A stretch of DNA of 64,000 nt, taken from assembly GCA_034359265.1 (NCBI GenBank), contig CP136892.1, forward strand, positions 87,846,001 through 87,910,000. Direction: 5' to 3'. Below are positions 1-13,045 of this stretch, piece after piece. Source of the DNA: Canna indica. Its lineage: Eukaryota; Streptophyta; Magnoliopsida; Zingiberales; Cannaceae. Each line of letters opens with the position of its first letter. Positions within the stretch are counted from its first letter, which is position 1. A program made the position numbers and the translations under genes. A model generated the notes under the pieces. That model was given only the letters and a program-made list of their open reading frames with translations. It was not told the DNA's origin and did not search any database.

Positions 1-911
1 AATTGGTAATCATATGGAACAGCTTCATCATGATAGTGCTCCGACTAATTAAGTAATGATGGTTGGTAAGCCTACAAATTGCTATGATTAATTTAGTGCA
101 AATCCAATGAATTTGAAGATGATCTCATGTGCTTTAAAGAAATGGAATCAATTCCTGGTGGGAATTATCTCAACAAGAATGATCAAGCAGAGGATCTGCA
201 GAATACATGCTGCTGGTGATGCGGATTCATTCACGGTGAATGATCATAAAATGTGAAGTGAGAAAGACAAGATTTGACCAGGTAAATAGAAAAAGGGGAA
301 GAGTGGGGTCCTCCCTTAAATTTAGTGGAGGAGTCTGACATGCCCACAAGGTGTGGAGGGGCCCATCATTACGACTCCCACTCCAACCCAGCCTTTGGGG
401 CTGACCAGGTCTGCATGAGGGGAGAGGCTGATGGGTGTGTGACAAGGGCAGCAACGCACCCATCAGATCAGAAGAAGAAGATACATGTAGCTGACACCCA
501 GGGAGAGGAGCTTTATCACAAGTTGCATTCCAGGAGATAAGCAATAAATGAATCCCAACCTCACCTACCAAGCTATCACACACCAGCTGAGAGGGATGAG
601 AGAAGCAGAAGCAGTAATAATGGAGGTGGGGGCAAGTTGCAGGGCGTGGGAGGGGTGAAACATGACCTTGTCGGTGGTTATGGATTCTCCTCAGTCTCTT
701 AAATCCCCCCAAGTCGTCCATCATCTCTCTTATTACTCCTCTTCCCTTCTGTTTACATGCTGCATTCTAGCTAGCTAATGTTAAGCTCCTCTACTCCTTT
801 CTACACCAACTGTAGTCTCGGCGTAGTAGATCAAAGCAGGGATCCTTTTGGCCTGCAAGTTGATTGCATCACCTAAGGCCTGGCCAACAGTTCTCTTCAC
901 ATCCCTTTTTT
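1..911. other. Upstream region and 5' leader of the ZF-HD gene
   Basis: No gene is supported here. Several short frames exist on both strands, but none has recognisable domains or convincing composition. The last 200 bases are pyrimidine-rich, with runs of ct and tct, as is common for a plant promoter and leader. The transcription start cannot be placed from the sequence alone. Confidence 0.5.
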
Positions 912-1901
912 ATGGAATTTAGGAGACAAGAGCAAGAGGAGGTCTACAATCCTACTCCTCTCCAGCAGTCAGCCTTCACCAGGCCTCTATCCTCCTCCTC
1001 CTCCGCCTCACTCCTCTATGTAAGAGGAGCGAGAGAAGGAGCAGCTGATGCAAGAAACGGTATGGGGTCTCTGATCCAGAAGCCCACTCCCATCTCCGCA
1101 GCTCCTGCCATGGCAGCTGCACTCGGCACTTCTGCTGCTGCTGCTGCTGCTGGTGGTGGTGGTGGAATGAAGCTGACTTCCGCCGCGGTCGTCGTCGCTA
1201 CTGAAACTGACACGGCGCTTCGTTACCGGGAGTGCCTAAGAAACCATGCCGCCAGCATCGGTGGCCACGTCCTCGACGGCTGCTGCGAGTTCATGCCATG
1301 CACCGAGGACGCGCTCAAGTGCGCCGCTTGCGGTTGCCACCGGAGCTTCCACCGCAAAGAAACCGAGGTGAATTCCTCGCTCTGCGACCTGCAGAATGGC
1401 GGCGCTCATGGCAGAGTTCCCCTCCTGCTTCCGCCGCCCCACCTCCCTCCACATCCGACCTCGCACCACCACCATCACGGCCTGAAGCCCTTCGGGGCCT
1501 CGGGCGTTCTGCTGCACACGGGGAACAGCGGCGGTGCAAATGCGGGTGCGCTGGCAGCGGTGCCCACGGAGTCGTCGAGCGAGGAGCTCATGGCAGGGGC
1601 GCCGCAGCGGCAGTTCATAGTGTCGAAGAAGAGGTTCAGGACCAAGTTCACCGCCGAGCAGAAGGAGAGGATGCTGGCCTTCGCGGAGAAGATGGAATGG
1701 AGGATGCAGAGGCAGGAGGACGGGGCAGTGGAGCAATTCTGCGCCGAGCTCGGTATCAGCAGGCAGGTCCTCAAGGTGTGGATGCACAACAACAAGAACT
1801 CCTCGAGGAAGCAACAGGAGCAGGAGGAGCAGCAGCAGCAGCAGCAACAACAACACGAGGAAGAGGTGGAACAACATCACCACGGGATCGCAGAGGATTG
1901 A
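912..1901 (+). CDS. ZF-HD (zinc-finger homeodomain) transcription factor, single exon
   Basis: Predicted 329-aa nuclear DNA-binding protein of the plant-specific ZF-HD family. The start is the ATG at 912; the same frame stays open upstream only through non-ATG codons. Residues about 105-150 form the ZF-HD dimerisation zinc finger (YRECLRNHAA...GGHVLDGC, then CxxC and CHRSFHR) with the expected Cys/His spacing. Residues about 239-297 form the divergent homeodomain (KKRFRTKFT...QVLKVWMHNNKN). Between them lies a His/Pro-rich linker. The N-terminal third has an Ala/Gly run and the C-terminus is a Gln/Glu/His tail encoded by cag/caa repeats. The absence of introns is typical of the family. Family members homo- or heterodimerise through the zinc finger and control floral and vegetative development (family knowledge). 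Which ZHD subgroup it belongs to cannot be decided here. Confidence 0.95.
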   Translation: MEFRRQEQEEVYNPTPLQQSAFTRPLSSSSSASLLYVRGAREGAADARNGMGSLIQKPTPISAAPAMAAALGTSAAAAAAGGGGGMKLTSAAVVVATETDTALRYRECLRNHAASIGGHVLDGCCEFMPCTEDALKCAACGCHRSFHRKETEVNSSLCDLQNGGAHGRVPLLLPPPHLPPHPTSHHHHHGLKPFGASGVLLHTGNSGGANAGALAAVPTESSSEELMAGAPQRQFIVSKKRFRTKFTAEQKERMLAFAEKMEWRMQRQEDGAVEQFCAELGISRQVLKVWMHNNKNSSRKQQEQEEQQQQQQQQHEEEVEQHHHGIAED

Positions 1902-2596
1902 GGGATACGAGACGATCAAAAAGCTGCCGAGCTTTTAGCTTGCTATGTTCTAGTAGTAAATTGTTCGTTAATCATCACTGTTGCTACTGTAGTTTGATGA
2001 CAGGCATTGCAGAGGCCTTATGGTAGTTCTTTACCGCATTACTGACGCTATAACTGAATCAACATTGTTGAATATCCAATGTCAGGGCCTTCAAGACACT
2101 GAACAAAATCCTAAGCCACATATACTTGCCATAAAACTGGTTCCCGGTTGTGCATAATACTGACAACGCACTCGAACTGCAACTATTAAGCGTGATTTAT
2201 GCTCTGCTGAGTTGGCTGACTTGGGTTGATGCATAAAAAGAATATATAAAATCCATGTTTTGAAAAAAATCATTTATGAATTTTAACATGCTGCAACTTC
2301 AATCACGAGACACCTTGGAACAGAAGAAAAGCATGACCAATCATTCTTCATTTTACAAATATTATTCTACATTAAATATTATGAATTCAAAAAAAAAAAT
2401 CTGATCCTAAGTGGACATGAATACACTTCTGGTGACACTGCTTGTCCTCGATGCATACTAATCAAAATTTAACCAGTATTATAAATTTAGAAGGGGTAAG
2501 AATTCTTTAAACCGGAACCTTGATGTGGTCAAATATATGTGAGATCAACCACACCTCAAGTTATTAGCAAAACTGGCGATACTCGATATTTATAGT
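1902..2596. other. Convergent 3' spacer between the ZF-HD and ATAD3 genes
   Basis: The spacer holds the 3' UTRs of two converging genes. It is AT-rich, with an oligo-A run near 2390. No gene or repeat is recognised. Confidence 0.5.
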
Positions 2597-5500
2597 TTAG
2601 ACACATGCAGCTTCCGCAGCAAGCTTGATACGTTGATGATGCTCTGTAACCTTGTAGTCCACTACTTCCATGAAGAGCTCTGGGTCCAACATGCAATCAG
2701 GGCGCCCATATACAGCCGCTTGGACGCTAGCCATGAGTTTTGCAATCTCTCGTCCCGAGAAGCCAGCAGTCTTTTTTGCAGCATCACGCAACACATTGTC
2801 CGTCAGATCCTTGGCAATTATCTTCTGCTGCTGCTTCTTGAACAGGGAATTCCACCGTAATTGGCCATCATCTTCCTGCAAGATATATTGTCTTAAGTAG
2901 AGCTTCAGCAACTTGTAGCGTTCCTCTTCGCCGGGCAGTGGAAACTCGATTACTTCATCCATTCGGTCTGTCACAGCTGCATCTAGGTCACCTGGTCTGT
3001 TTGTGGCCAGGACAAGAACTATATCTCTTGATTGATCACCTGTTCGAAAGAGCAATGCATTCAAAGCACTGCGCTGAGCTTCGCTCATGTGTATACTGTT
3101 CCTCCTGCTCAAAGATGTGCAGGACTATTGATCAATAAGAAATCAATAAAAAAGTTCCAATTGCAATAAGATCATCAAAATGGTCCGTGGTGTTCTATGT
3201 GCTTCAGAGAGGCATTTAGTCACAGAGACAATGAATATAGTAACAAGAGAAACAATTATTATAATTATAATGACAAGAGATCGAACACTTAACCTAGTCT
3301 ACAGGAAAAGATAAATAATAAGATTGCCAGGTCAATAACTTAAAGACTTACTCGCACAGAAAAGCATCAGCCTCATCAATAAATAGCAGCAATCCCTTTT
3401 TTGACTTTTTAGCCCAATCAAATATCTGATGGATCTTTGTGACAGCCTCTGAACCCAATGGTGCAACATCCCCACCAGTCATCATTGCATAATCTAGGCC
3501 CTGTGAGTGAAAATGTGATATGGCATTTAGAATAAAACCAGCCCAGTGATTGACAATAGGATATGACATTTAGATCAAAATTAAACCATGAAAAGGTTAA
3601 AAAACCGTATAATCTAACCAATACTCTTCTCTATTTAATAACATTTGATAACCTGAAGAAAAGTAAGAAAACTACACAAAGCAATAGTGAAGCAGGTTCT
3701 ATATTTTAGTATTCATTCATCGCTACATTTTTTTTTTCAGAAAATGTTCTCTTGTGCCTCTAGGTAGAATCACCGTTGGAGCAGATAGCCTATTCTTAGG
3801 ATATAAACCAAGGCTTTGCTAGAAATTTTCTATCCAACCAGTGGTTGTAATTCATTTGACTTGAAAAGAAAGAGCTGTTAAAAAAGATAAATATTGTAAT
3901 GTGCATAAAAGGGAGTTAAACAACAAAATGAACAAAAAAATGGCAAAAATAAATACCCACCGACTTCCTAGCAATCTCCCGAGCAACCAAAGTCTTTCCA
4001 GTACCAGGAGGTCCATAAAATAGCATGTTCCGAAATGGTGCTTGATGTGACTTTGTATTTTCTGTTGCTCTAGCAAGTTGTTCGATTCTTCTCTTAAGAG
4101 AAGGATGAAGAATAATTTTGTCAAAACTAGAACCTTCTGACAATGGCACTTTTCCGATAGCAGCTCCAGATCGTGAAGCCATTTTCATAATCTTAGGTGC
4201 TATTCCAGACCATGGAAACTTGGCTATTGATGACTCACGTATCAGTGATGGCTGCCCTAAAATTCTATTCATATAGCCCCATACAACCCTTGAACCTTCC
4301 CTGTACGACCAAGTAGTTCAAATGTCAATCGGAGCCAAAAGGAAGGAATAAATAACATAATTAACAAATGTCAATCAGAGGGAAGGTCAGTGAAGAACAT
4401 AAAATAACAAATGGGATTATGCTTGTCTGCAACAGAAATAAAGTGAGAAAATTTGCTAAGACAAATAAACCTAGTAGTGTAGACACCAGCAGCAAGTGCA
4501 GTGACTCCTCCAACAGTCATAACAAGGGTACCCCGATCAGTAAGTAACATCCTCAAACCACCTGTGAATTCCCAAATACTATCAGCAACAAGGAAATGCT
4601 TATCCTGGATACCATATGACAATGCAGATCTTGCTACAACAATATACAATATATCACTAAACCAGAAAAAGAATTACCTGTGGAAGATAATATAAGACAA
4701 TCTAAAAGTCACAATTTTCCATATTTTTAAGGTTGGCTAGCTGTTGTTAAACTTAATATAGATGAATTGTATATCTGTATTTTTAAGCCTCTCAATACTT
4801 CTACTTCACAATTAACCTAATGTACTCACATCATATCTGTGAATAGATAACCTCTTATTGAAGTTCTCTTTGTAGGAATACACTTAATTCCTTACAAATG
4901 AAAACATTTTTTAATTATCCTGTGCAGCTACCTCAACAAGATAATAACCTAAAAGTAATAAAAAAAAAACTCAATTATGAAAATGCAATTATCAAAATTA
5001 ACTTGCAGTAATAAAACAATGCAAAAAAATAGTAATTCCAACTAGACACTTAAGAAAATTGCAAGAGTTTTCATTTAGAAAGTTTAAACCTCAAGGAAAA
5101 AAGGAAACAGATTCAGGCAGTTGAAGAATATCAGATGGTCAGAACGAATTAGACATTATTTTCATTGTTTTCTCCATAGTAAAAGCCCAGGACCTTTCAG
5201 AGAAATGTCATTTGCAGGAACTACAAAGCTTTCAGCAATAACCACCTTAGTCCAATTTGCATAAAATTTGACCAAACACTTCAAACAGAAGCTATCGTAA
5301 AAAAAAATCTATTTCATAATCCAACTGAATGACTGATCCAACAATCCTGTAAATTCAACAAGAATATCTGAGTATTTCAAAGGGTAAATTTTAGAATACC
5401 TTCTATGTGGCTAAAAGTCGTATTAATTGCAGCAATCCATTTCTCCCTTTCAGCCTTCATGCGTTCTGAAAGCATTCTCCTATTATGCTCTTCTGTAAGT

Positions 5501-7547
5501 TTAGCTTCATGGGCCCGGCCTTCAGCTTCTGCCATGGCTTTAACTCTTATTGTTTCACGCTCTATCTCAGCCCTCTCTTTCTCAGTCTGACGTAGCTGTG
5601 CCTGAATTTGCTCTTCAGTAGCACGTCTTGCCTGTTCCTTTCTTACAGATGATTCTTCTTGCATCTTTACAAGTTCAGCATTTTGTCTCCTCTGGGCTTC
5701 ATGCTCTGTCTGTATAAGAATATGTATATTGGAACTCCAATACCCAAATAGCAAGCTCAAATTTTGAAAAATACAAAAGAGAACTCGAGCATATGACCAT
5801 GTTGTAAGAAGTAAATATACTTGCAAAGAAAAAATATAACTACCTGCATCCTTTTCCTTGCCAATTCGTCTTCATAGCGTGCTGCTTGTGCCTTAGTTTG
5901 TGTTTGTTGCTGAATTACATTCCTTTGTTCTTCAGCCAGTTTTTTTACCTTTTCCTGATAATGGAAAATCACTCATTTTAATAGTATGCGTGCAATGTGA
6001 TTACTGAACTTCCTGGACATCATACAAACAATACACGGACACTTTTCACAGGGATCAACTTTCAAGTGCAATACATAGCCTAATGTAATCAACTTGGAAG
6101 GTTGGAGGATGTTGCCCCTATGATTTGAATAAGTTGCTATATTCATACAGAATTATGCAGAGCTGTAACCGACATATTGTGCTTAAATATACCTCATAGA
6201 ACTTCTTCCTAGATGCATTCAGCTAGCAGCATTCTTTTCATAGGTTATAACTGTAACTATTTCAAAATGTTGATTTTTAGAGCATACAAATGTTTTTTGT
6301 GATATCTGCATATGAAACAGAATTACATTCCTTGTGACAAAATGGATGTTTTATATAATCAGAACAACTAACATTCACACAGAATCCCTTTCCTCATGTT
6401 GTTACTCCTCAGAGGGAAAATAAACAGTTAGATGACTAATGAGAGAGAATTCATTCAAATACAATTTTTCTTTTTCCGTGCGAAGGCATTTTCTATTTAA
6501 CAAAAGCCTTAATTGGTACAGCTTTTTGACTGCAGGACATCATAGTAAAACAAGAAAGTCTCAACAAACTACAGAATATCATAATTTAAAACCAAGCAGG
6601 GGCTGAGACTATCCCTGTTAGTTTAACACACCATCTATTTTCAAACTGCAGATAGTCTTGAACTAAGTACCCTTGTCATATAAGCGATCAAATCTCATAA
6701 AACTAACATTCAGAACTTCACCAAATAATCATATAAGGAGCAAAACCAGATTAGTACCCCTAAGGTTTTTATCTGAAAAAGAAAATATTGTGTCTCCGCC
6801 TCTACACAATGTTGCTTCAAAACTCATACTTCATACGTAAAGTAAATTTCTGTTGTCAAACACCGAGGTCTAGGCTTCTCATGCATTGCGCATTGCCAGT
6901 TGCCCAAAATGATAACCCACTAACTGATCATATATGCCAAGAAAAGGAGCTAATAGAAAAAAGAACCCACTGACTTTAAGGTACACCTTTCCTGAAACTA
7001 CGTCGTAAGAAGAGTATTTAAAAAACTATGAGAGAGAGAGAGAATGCTCACTATTTCACCCTCGACTTGTATAGCACGATCCCGGACCTTTTCAGCAGCT
7101 ATCTCTGCCTGCCGCGTTTCTTCCTGCTTCCTCATTAGTTCAAACACCTGAATAGTCGATCACCAAAAGAAAGAAAGGTCGCAGAAAGTTATAGGGTTTA
7201 AACTGCCGCTAAATAGAAGGCTGTAATCCGTTCAAAAGAGCAAGCACCTTCTTCGAGTTAGGGGACTTATTGATCTCCCTCAACGTTTTCGCTGCTCGCT
7301 CGAGCGCCTCAGGGTCAAAACCACTGGACGACGAGGACGAAGAAGACGCCACGCTTGAACCCTCTCCCGGTGGGGGAGACAATTCGTTCTGGGACGCCGG
7401 CGCTGCAGGAGGAGAGTGAGAAGAGAAAAAGGGGAAGCGGAAAGAGCCATCGGCGTAGGCATGGTCAGAGAGGGCCGCGATAGTGGCCGCGGCCACTGTT
7501 GCCGCAGTAAGAGTGGCGGCGGTGCGCGGCAGCCGGAGAGGCGGCAT
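2597..7547 (-). CDS. ATAD3: ATAD3-type mitochondrial AAA+ ATPase, eight exons
   Basis: Predicted 634-aa ATPase of the ATAD3 family. These are mitochondrial membrane proteins linked to nucleoid organisation and membrane contact (family knowledge). Exons, in transcript order: 7547-7248, 7147-7052, 5954-5844, 5709-5400, 4561-4471, 4300-3961, 3500-3352 and 3104-2597. All junctions keep the frame and use GT-AG. The N-terminus is Ala/Ser/Pro-rich with a hydrophobic stretch. Exons 2-4 encode a long charged coiled coil ([39 protein letters not shown]). Exon 5 encodes a Gly/Ala/Val-rich membrane segment ([17 protein letters not shown]). The AAA domain has Walker A GPPGTGKT near residue 399, Walker [12 protein letters not shown] near 455, and a second region of homology [13 protein letters not shown]. 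The length matches plant ATAD3 proteins. The start ATG at 7547 is the only one at the head of an open exon. Confidence 0.95.
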
Positions 7548-8405
7548 CCCGAAGAGAGACCCGCGAGGTGTTCGGGAACTTGTCTTCGTCTTGTGCTTAC
7601 TCTTTTATTACAGGCTTCGGAATGGAAGGAGGCGGCGCGGATGGTCTCGGTCGCGAATGGAATCATCCTGACCGTCCATCGATTTCATTTTTAAACCCTA
7701 AGCCCTCCACTTCAGCAACACGTAACGGCGTGATTTATTTCTTGCATATCAAGTTTCGGCTACCCGTAGAAGAGTACTTGATTTGGAAATTTAGCCATTA
7801 AAGTTTATATTTTTTTGGTGAATATTGTAGGTAAATTATCTCACAATTGTGAACCTTTTCATTAACCATATGCTTAGAAATCATTGAAATTTGACATGCG
7901 TTTGATGTAATAATTAGATTAAGCAGCTACAATCAAAATAGCATTCATTCAATCAAAATAGCATAAAAAAGAACAAGCTTCAAATTGCTGCAATCAAAAT
8001 ATTTTAATTAAGGATGAACGAGTCCTATTACTCATCAAGTTCTGATTTTTCAATAGTGAGTACCTTGCACCCTGGAACTGGAACAATTTTAACCGATTTT
8101 TAATTTTCTTAGTTGGACCCTAAAATTTTATTAGGATCTACTCAAAACCTACCCTATCGAGTAGGTTCCTACTGGTTCAATAAAAAAATAGTTAGCAAAA
8201 ACACATTATAATTAACATATGAATTTCACCAACATCAAAACACATGAAACCTTCCCAAGGTATTAGATTATGAAAGGGCCAACAAGTATAAGTCGCGGCG
8301 TTTCATCGAGGAAAGCAAACATTAGCTACAAAGGGTGTAAGGAAACCTTGAATCTAACATAAGCCCATAACTTATCAAATATATGTATACATGTGCAATA
8401 TACAA
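7548..8405. other. Spacer between ATAD3 (5' side) and EAF6 (3' side)
   Basis: Both neighbours are on the minus strand, so this span carries the ATAD3 promoter and leader and the EAF6 3' UTR. The 150 bases next to ATAD3 are GC-rich and the rest is AT-rich. No gene is recognised. Confidence 0.5.
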
Positions 8406-11400
8406 TCATCTCAAACTCATGTCAAGATCTTCTTCTTCATCCAGTTCTTGTTCACTTGATGGTCTCAGCCTTTTTGCTTCCCTTGAAGCAATTCTTCCTC
8501 CCTTCTTTGGTTTTCCTCTGGATAAAATCAAATACAAGATATTTAGTTACATGCAACTTGTATTAGGCGCTGTTCAAGGATAAAAAAGTGCACTCATGAA
8601 ATTTAGTAATCACTCTTTATTAGATATGAAAACATCTCAGAATGTAATGGGCAAATCCTCAAAAGTAATGTTTTACAGCAAAGTACCATTTGCACAAAGT
8701 TATGGGCCACAGGTAGGTTCAGATTAGAAAAACTCTTGGGAGCATCATGACTAGGCAATGATACCCAATTCAGATGATTAATAGACGGCAAAGAATATAG
8801 ATCCAGATCACATTATTCCAGCACTGAGAAGCAACACCATAAATTAAACTTCACTTGGAAATTTAGGCTCATGATTTTGACTTCTTATCAAAATCCATCC
8901 AATCACAATAGGAAGAAAAAGATATATATTATGTCGTGCTTGAGCTCATACAATCTATAGGTGCAACATTGGGTGTTTAATTAGTGTACTTACTGTCCAT
9001 TGGCAGGAGTACCTCCACCTTTCAATCGACCTGGACCATATTCAGACCTTCCATCTACAGATAGACATATAAACTGGTCTATGAGAAATTTAACTTGCTA
9101 GAAAATTATCCAGATAGTTTTGATGAAAACTTACCATCCCGCCCAGCTACATGTTCTTCAACCTAAAACACAATCACAAGGGCAAGCGGTTAGATGCTTT
9201 ACTGAATTTACATATAGATTTATTATTTATAGAATACCATCCTTTACTGAATTTACATATAGATTTATTATTTATAGAATACCATCCTTTACTGAATTTA
9301 CATATAAGAAGTTGCACATAACAAATCATACCAACTAAATATGCAAATAGAAATGTTTATGTGTTTGCTTGTATTACTGACATGTTTCAAATATTTCATA
9401 CACACCAAGTTTACAAATGCCAAATAGGTAACAAATGTCTTGGTGCCTAAGTGTCTAAATTCCACAAACTTTACAAATGCCAAATAGGTAACAAATGTTG
9501 GTGCCTAAGTGTCTAAATTCCACTATACTTCTACGTAAGCAGTTGTGGGCCCCATGAAAATTCCACTAAAACTAATCATCGACATGCCAAGTGAGAGTCA
9601 CGCAGGCCCCATTGTATCTACAACTATCTCAGCCCTCAGCTATGTAATGGAAAAAATCAGTTTATCAAGTGCCTCCTATCATGTAATATAAAGTGCATCT
9701 CCTTATGCATAAATCTTAACAAGACATGGACTACTAATTATCTCCATAATGTTACATAGATAGCCTTTGCGCACTAAGACATGTGTGGCTCTCTTGCTCA
9801 CCCATTAAAGGTATCAACCTAAATCAAATAATCACTTCACTCCAATTGGATTCGTTGCACCTTGCAAGTAAAATGTATACAATAACTTCAGAGTGGAAGT
9901 GATTCCTAACTATGTCAAAGCCCCATCCCTCTTGTGCCATCACATGGAAGTGTTCAATTGCTTTTATAGTTTAGCCAAAGTTTGACAGACCTAAGAAAAT
10001 CCACAGCTCGCACAAATCTATTGCTGCCACAACCAACAAACTATCCAAAACTAAGACATTCTACATCCGCAGCACCAAATGATGCAACTTGCACTGCATT
10101 GTACTAGCAAGAAGCATTCTCATGGCACCATTGATTCACCAACGACACCAAGAAGCCTCCTCAATTTGCACAAAGAAGGCCACTCCGCTGCATCTATAAA
10201 CAAAGATAAAATTACATGGACTGAAAACAAAAATATACAGACAATTAGGTTTCATCTTGATGCGGCATCACATGATGAGGGGATGGCAGAGGGAATGCTT
10301 AATAGGGTAAGAGATTGAAGAGGACATACTGTCAAATAAAAAGAGAAAAAAAATAGATATGTCAGCACAAGTACAGTGTACATCTTCTGGAAATTAATTT
10401 GGAGATCAAATTTTGTGAAGATGTGGAAAACCAAAAGATCTATTAATATCGGTAGCTAAAACAAAATGGAATTTCAGATCTGAAGTTATTATATATAGTT
10501 AAAAAAAATCATATGCTATCAATTTCTTCTAGTTAACTTTTTTTTTTATATTTTGAGCCGTAAAAAGTATTTGGCATTTGAAATTGAGTTATTATAGAAA
10601 GTAGCAGCAGGTACACACCGCTGGGGAGGTAATTGATGACAAGGAGAATAGCCTGTCTTCAGGCTGAAACTTTCTTGAACGCTTCAGGCTGGAAACATGA
10701 TTTCAAATAATGTTTTCATCAGAATGGCATAGCATAACCTAAAAATCATACATCAAGTATTTGGCCAATTAGCTCTTTGAAATGTCAGAATACTCAGATG
10801 AAACTAGTATACATGAAAATAAATATTGAAGTATCATCAGCAAATAAAAATAGAAACCTAAAATCTTGCCATAAGTAACTTGATTTAACAAGTTCTCATG
10901 CCAAGAAAACTAATGAGACTGCTTAGATATCAATAGTATCAATTATCTAGTGTGTTTTATTCGAAGTAATGGACTGAAAGAAATTGGGGGCTCTCTTTCA
11001 CTGCATAGACACACTTGATAGTGCAATCTTTCGCAGAAGAATCATCTTGGTCCTGTTCCTCTCCACGAAACAGTAAAATTTCTCATCACATTCAAAGCAT
11101 TCGAGATTGAACTATAAAAAAGAAGAAATCTGGACAAAGCGGATAGTTAATCAAAATGATAACAATATGATCCTCCAAGGAGAAAAATGAACTCATGAGA
11201 AAATCTTACCGGTTGCTAGCTTCTGACATCAAATCAGTGCTTACAGGTGTTTATAGTTTTATCGTAGTTATGTGTTGCACAGGCCACTAGTTGGCAACCA
11301 AAGAAATAGAGCAGATTAACAAACTACCCAAGGCATAAAGGTTGCAGTAGTACTCCGACATAAAAGGAATGCTCCACCTCCAATAGAAGTTAAGGAAGCT

Positions 11401-12441
11401 CAATAAAGAATCTTCCTAAAGACCATTGATGAAGAATTTTCTAGAGACAATTGAGAAATTCATCAGAAGAACATGGGAAATCCATGTTTCAACAAGGTTG
11501 AAGTATCACAAATAGGTGGGCATTATCCCTCAAATCAAGAAAGTTTCGAAATAATATTGCTCTATGTGTTAGGAAAATTCTACATCTGTTCCAATGACAG
11601 CTGATGTTCTGGATAAGATGAAAACATAAACAAGATTGTGAGAGCTGGATTGAAAATAGATAGAACAACGATAAAAAAGCAGGACAAAGGAAGATTCATT
11701 AGTCTTATACAAACGTAAGGCACCTAGACAGTATAAACTTAGCAATTAAGAAGAAATTTTTGCCTTCTATCTCTGTATTGGTTATAGAAATAGGCATCAC
11801 TGAATATGCAGAGAAAATAAGAACACAGGGAAGAAAAGGTTATACAGCATAACCACGTAGCTTACTTGGCAGTACTTTTTGATGATGACAAAAAACCTTC
11901 AAAGCCTTTCAACACACTTCCGTTCTGGTTTGAGTCTTGTAAGTAAGAAGTTTCTAGGTCATAGACCTTACAAATTACAGAAGAAAGATGTGAATATATA
12001 ATTGATAGTTCATACTCATTAAAGAAACAAAAACAAAAAATACGATTCCAAGCAAACAGTGTTGCAGAATAAAGAGAAATCTGTAAATGTGGAGGAGTTT
12101 TATTACAATCTTAGTAAACAGGAAGTAAAGATGTAGTCTAATCAGCCAGTAATACATGAAATCTTGATAAAACTATCTAATCTCAAAGTTATAGCTTTTT
12201 CACTGGAAAAAAATAAAGATCATTTTTTTGTGTGGATTCACGGACCACTAGAAGAGATGAGGAAGAACCATTAATTATATAGGTATAGAAAGGGCGGCAC
12301 ACAGATAGAAAATGAGCCCAAAAATGGACCTACTTGTCTCTCGATAGCCCGGAGCTCGTCTTGGAGCTTGTCCCTCTTGCTCAAGAGCGCTGCAAGCATG
12401 GCCGAGGGATTCGAAGCCGCCCTTTGCCCTAATAAACCCAT
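8406..12441 (-). CDS. EAF6: EAF6-like subunit of NuA4-type histone acetyltransferase complexes, six exons
   Basis: Predicted 159-aa nuclear protein of the EAF6/MEAF6 family, a small structural subunit of NuA4 and related acetyltransferase complexes (family knowledge). Exons, in transcript order: 12441-12334, 11966-11866, 10688-10619, 9162-9135, 9054-8994 and 8517-8406. All join in frame. The N-terminal half is the conserved helical segment (AMLAALLSKRDKLQDELRAI, then VYDLETSYLQDSNQNGSVLKGFEGFLSSSK). It continues as LKRSRKFQPEDRLFSLSSIT. The C-terminus is a basic/acidic low-complexity tail with KPKKGGRIASREAKRLRPSS and a final EELD-like acidic run. Exon 4 is only 28 nt and would be missed by most gene finders. 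The acceptor of exon 2 is preceded by AAG rather than CAG/TAG, which is acceptable. The start ATG at 12441 is preceded by a leader of unknown extent. Confidence 0.92.
9197..9306. repeat. 45-bp tandem repeat, about 2.4 copies, in EAF6 intron 3
   Basis: The motif beginning ctttactgaatttacatata recurs at 9197, 9242 and 9287, with a 45-bp period and essentially no differences between copies. It lies within the intron between exons 10688-10619 and 9162-9135. The near identity of the copies points to recent slippage or unequal exchange. Confidence 0.9.
9411..9526. repeat. 60-bp tandem duplication in EAF6 intron 3
   Basis: Two adjacent copies start with ttacaaatgccaaataggta at 9411 and 9471. The second lacks a few bases in the middle. 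It is a separate event from the 45-bp array 100 bases away. Confidence 0.9.
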
Positions 12442-13045
12442 TTTCAAACCCGCGTCAGAGTAAGGTCAAGTAGGAGCAGGACTTCAAAAAAAGACGAAAT
12501 TAAACGAGGAATTCGAAATCCAGTCGAGGGAGGGAGAAGAAGAGAAGATTGATTAGGATTTTTCCTTATGCTTCACAATTTCTACTAGTTTTTTACCCTC
12601 CGACTCCATTCTCCCGCGGGTTTTCGAATTCCCCCAATTGGAAGTGTGGAACTGTGGATTTCTTGATTTCTCTCCCTATTTTAGGGTTGCTGACTTGCTG
12701 TTGGTAATGTACCGCCCTTGAAGACATTTTCTAGGCCGGGCTTTCCTTAAAATTCGCGAACCTTTGATCGTCGATCAAATGGGTACTATCGTAATTTACA
12801 CAATAATAGTAAATTCGACTTTGTCTTTTTTTTTATAATTCCTTTATTAGATTTAGTTTTTAGTTATTTCATGCTTCCTGGGATAAAAGGAGATAAGATA
12901 ATAAATGTATTTTAATTATTTTTGCTTGAATTATAAAAAATAGGATTTAGAATAATACATAAATAGTATTTTATCCGTTGTATATCGGATAAGATTTTTA
13001 TATTTATTTATTTATTATCTTATTATATACTAACCATCTAAAAAG
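12442..13045. other. 5' flank of EAF6, AT-rich spacer
   Basis: The bases next to EAF6 are its leader and promoter. Beyond about 12780 the sequence becomes very AT-rich without recognisable coding potential. Confidence 0.45.

Noticed and set aside
227..724. 165-codon minus-strand frame upstream of the ZF-HD gene
   Set aside because: Composition is that of antisense pyrimidine-rich promoter sequence; there is no domain and no supporting splice structure.
1236..1919. Long minus-strand frame (about 227 codons) opposite the ZF-HD gene, and a plus-strand frame at 1232-2026
   Set aside because: Both are shadows of the GC-rich coding strand. The poly-Leu run is simply the antisense of the poly-Gln tail.
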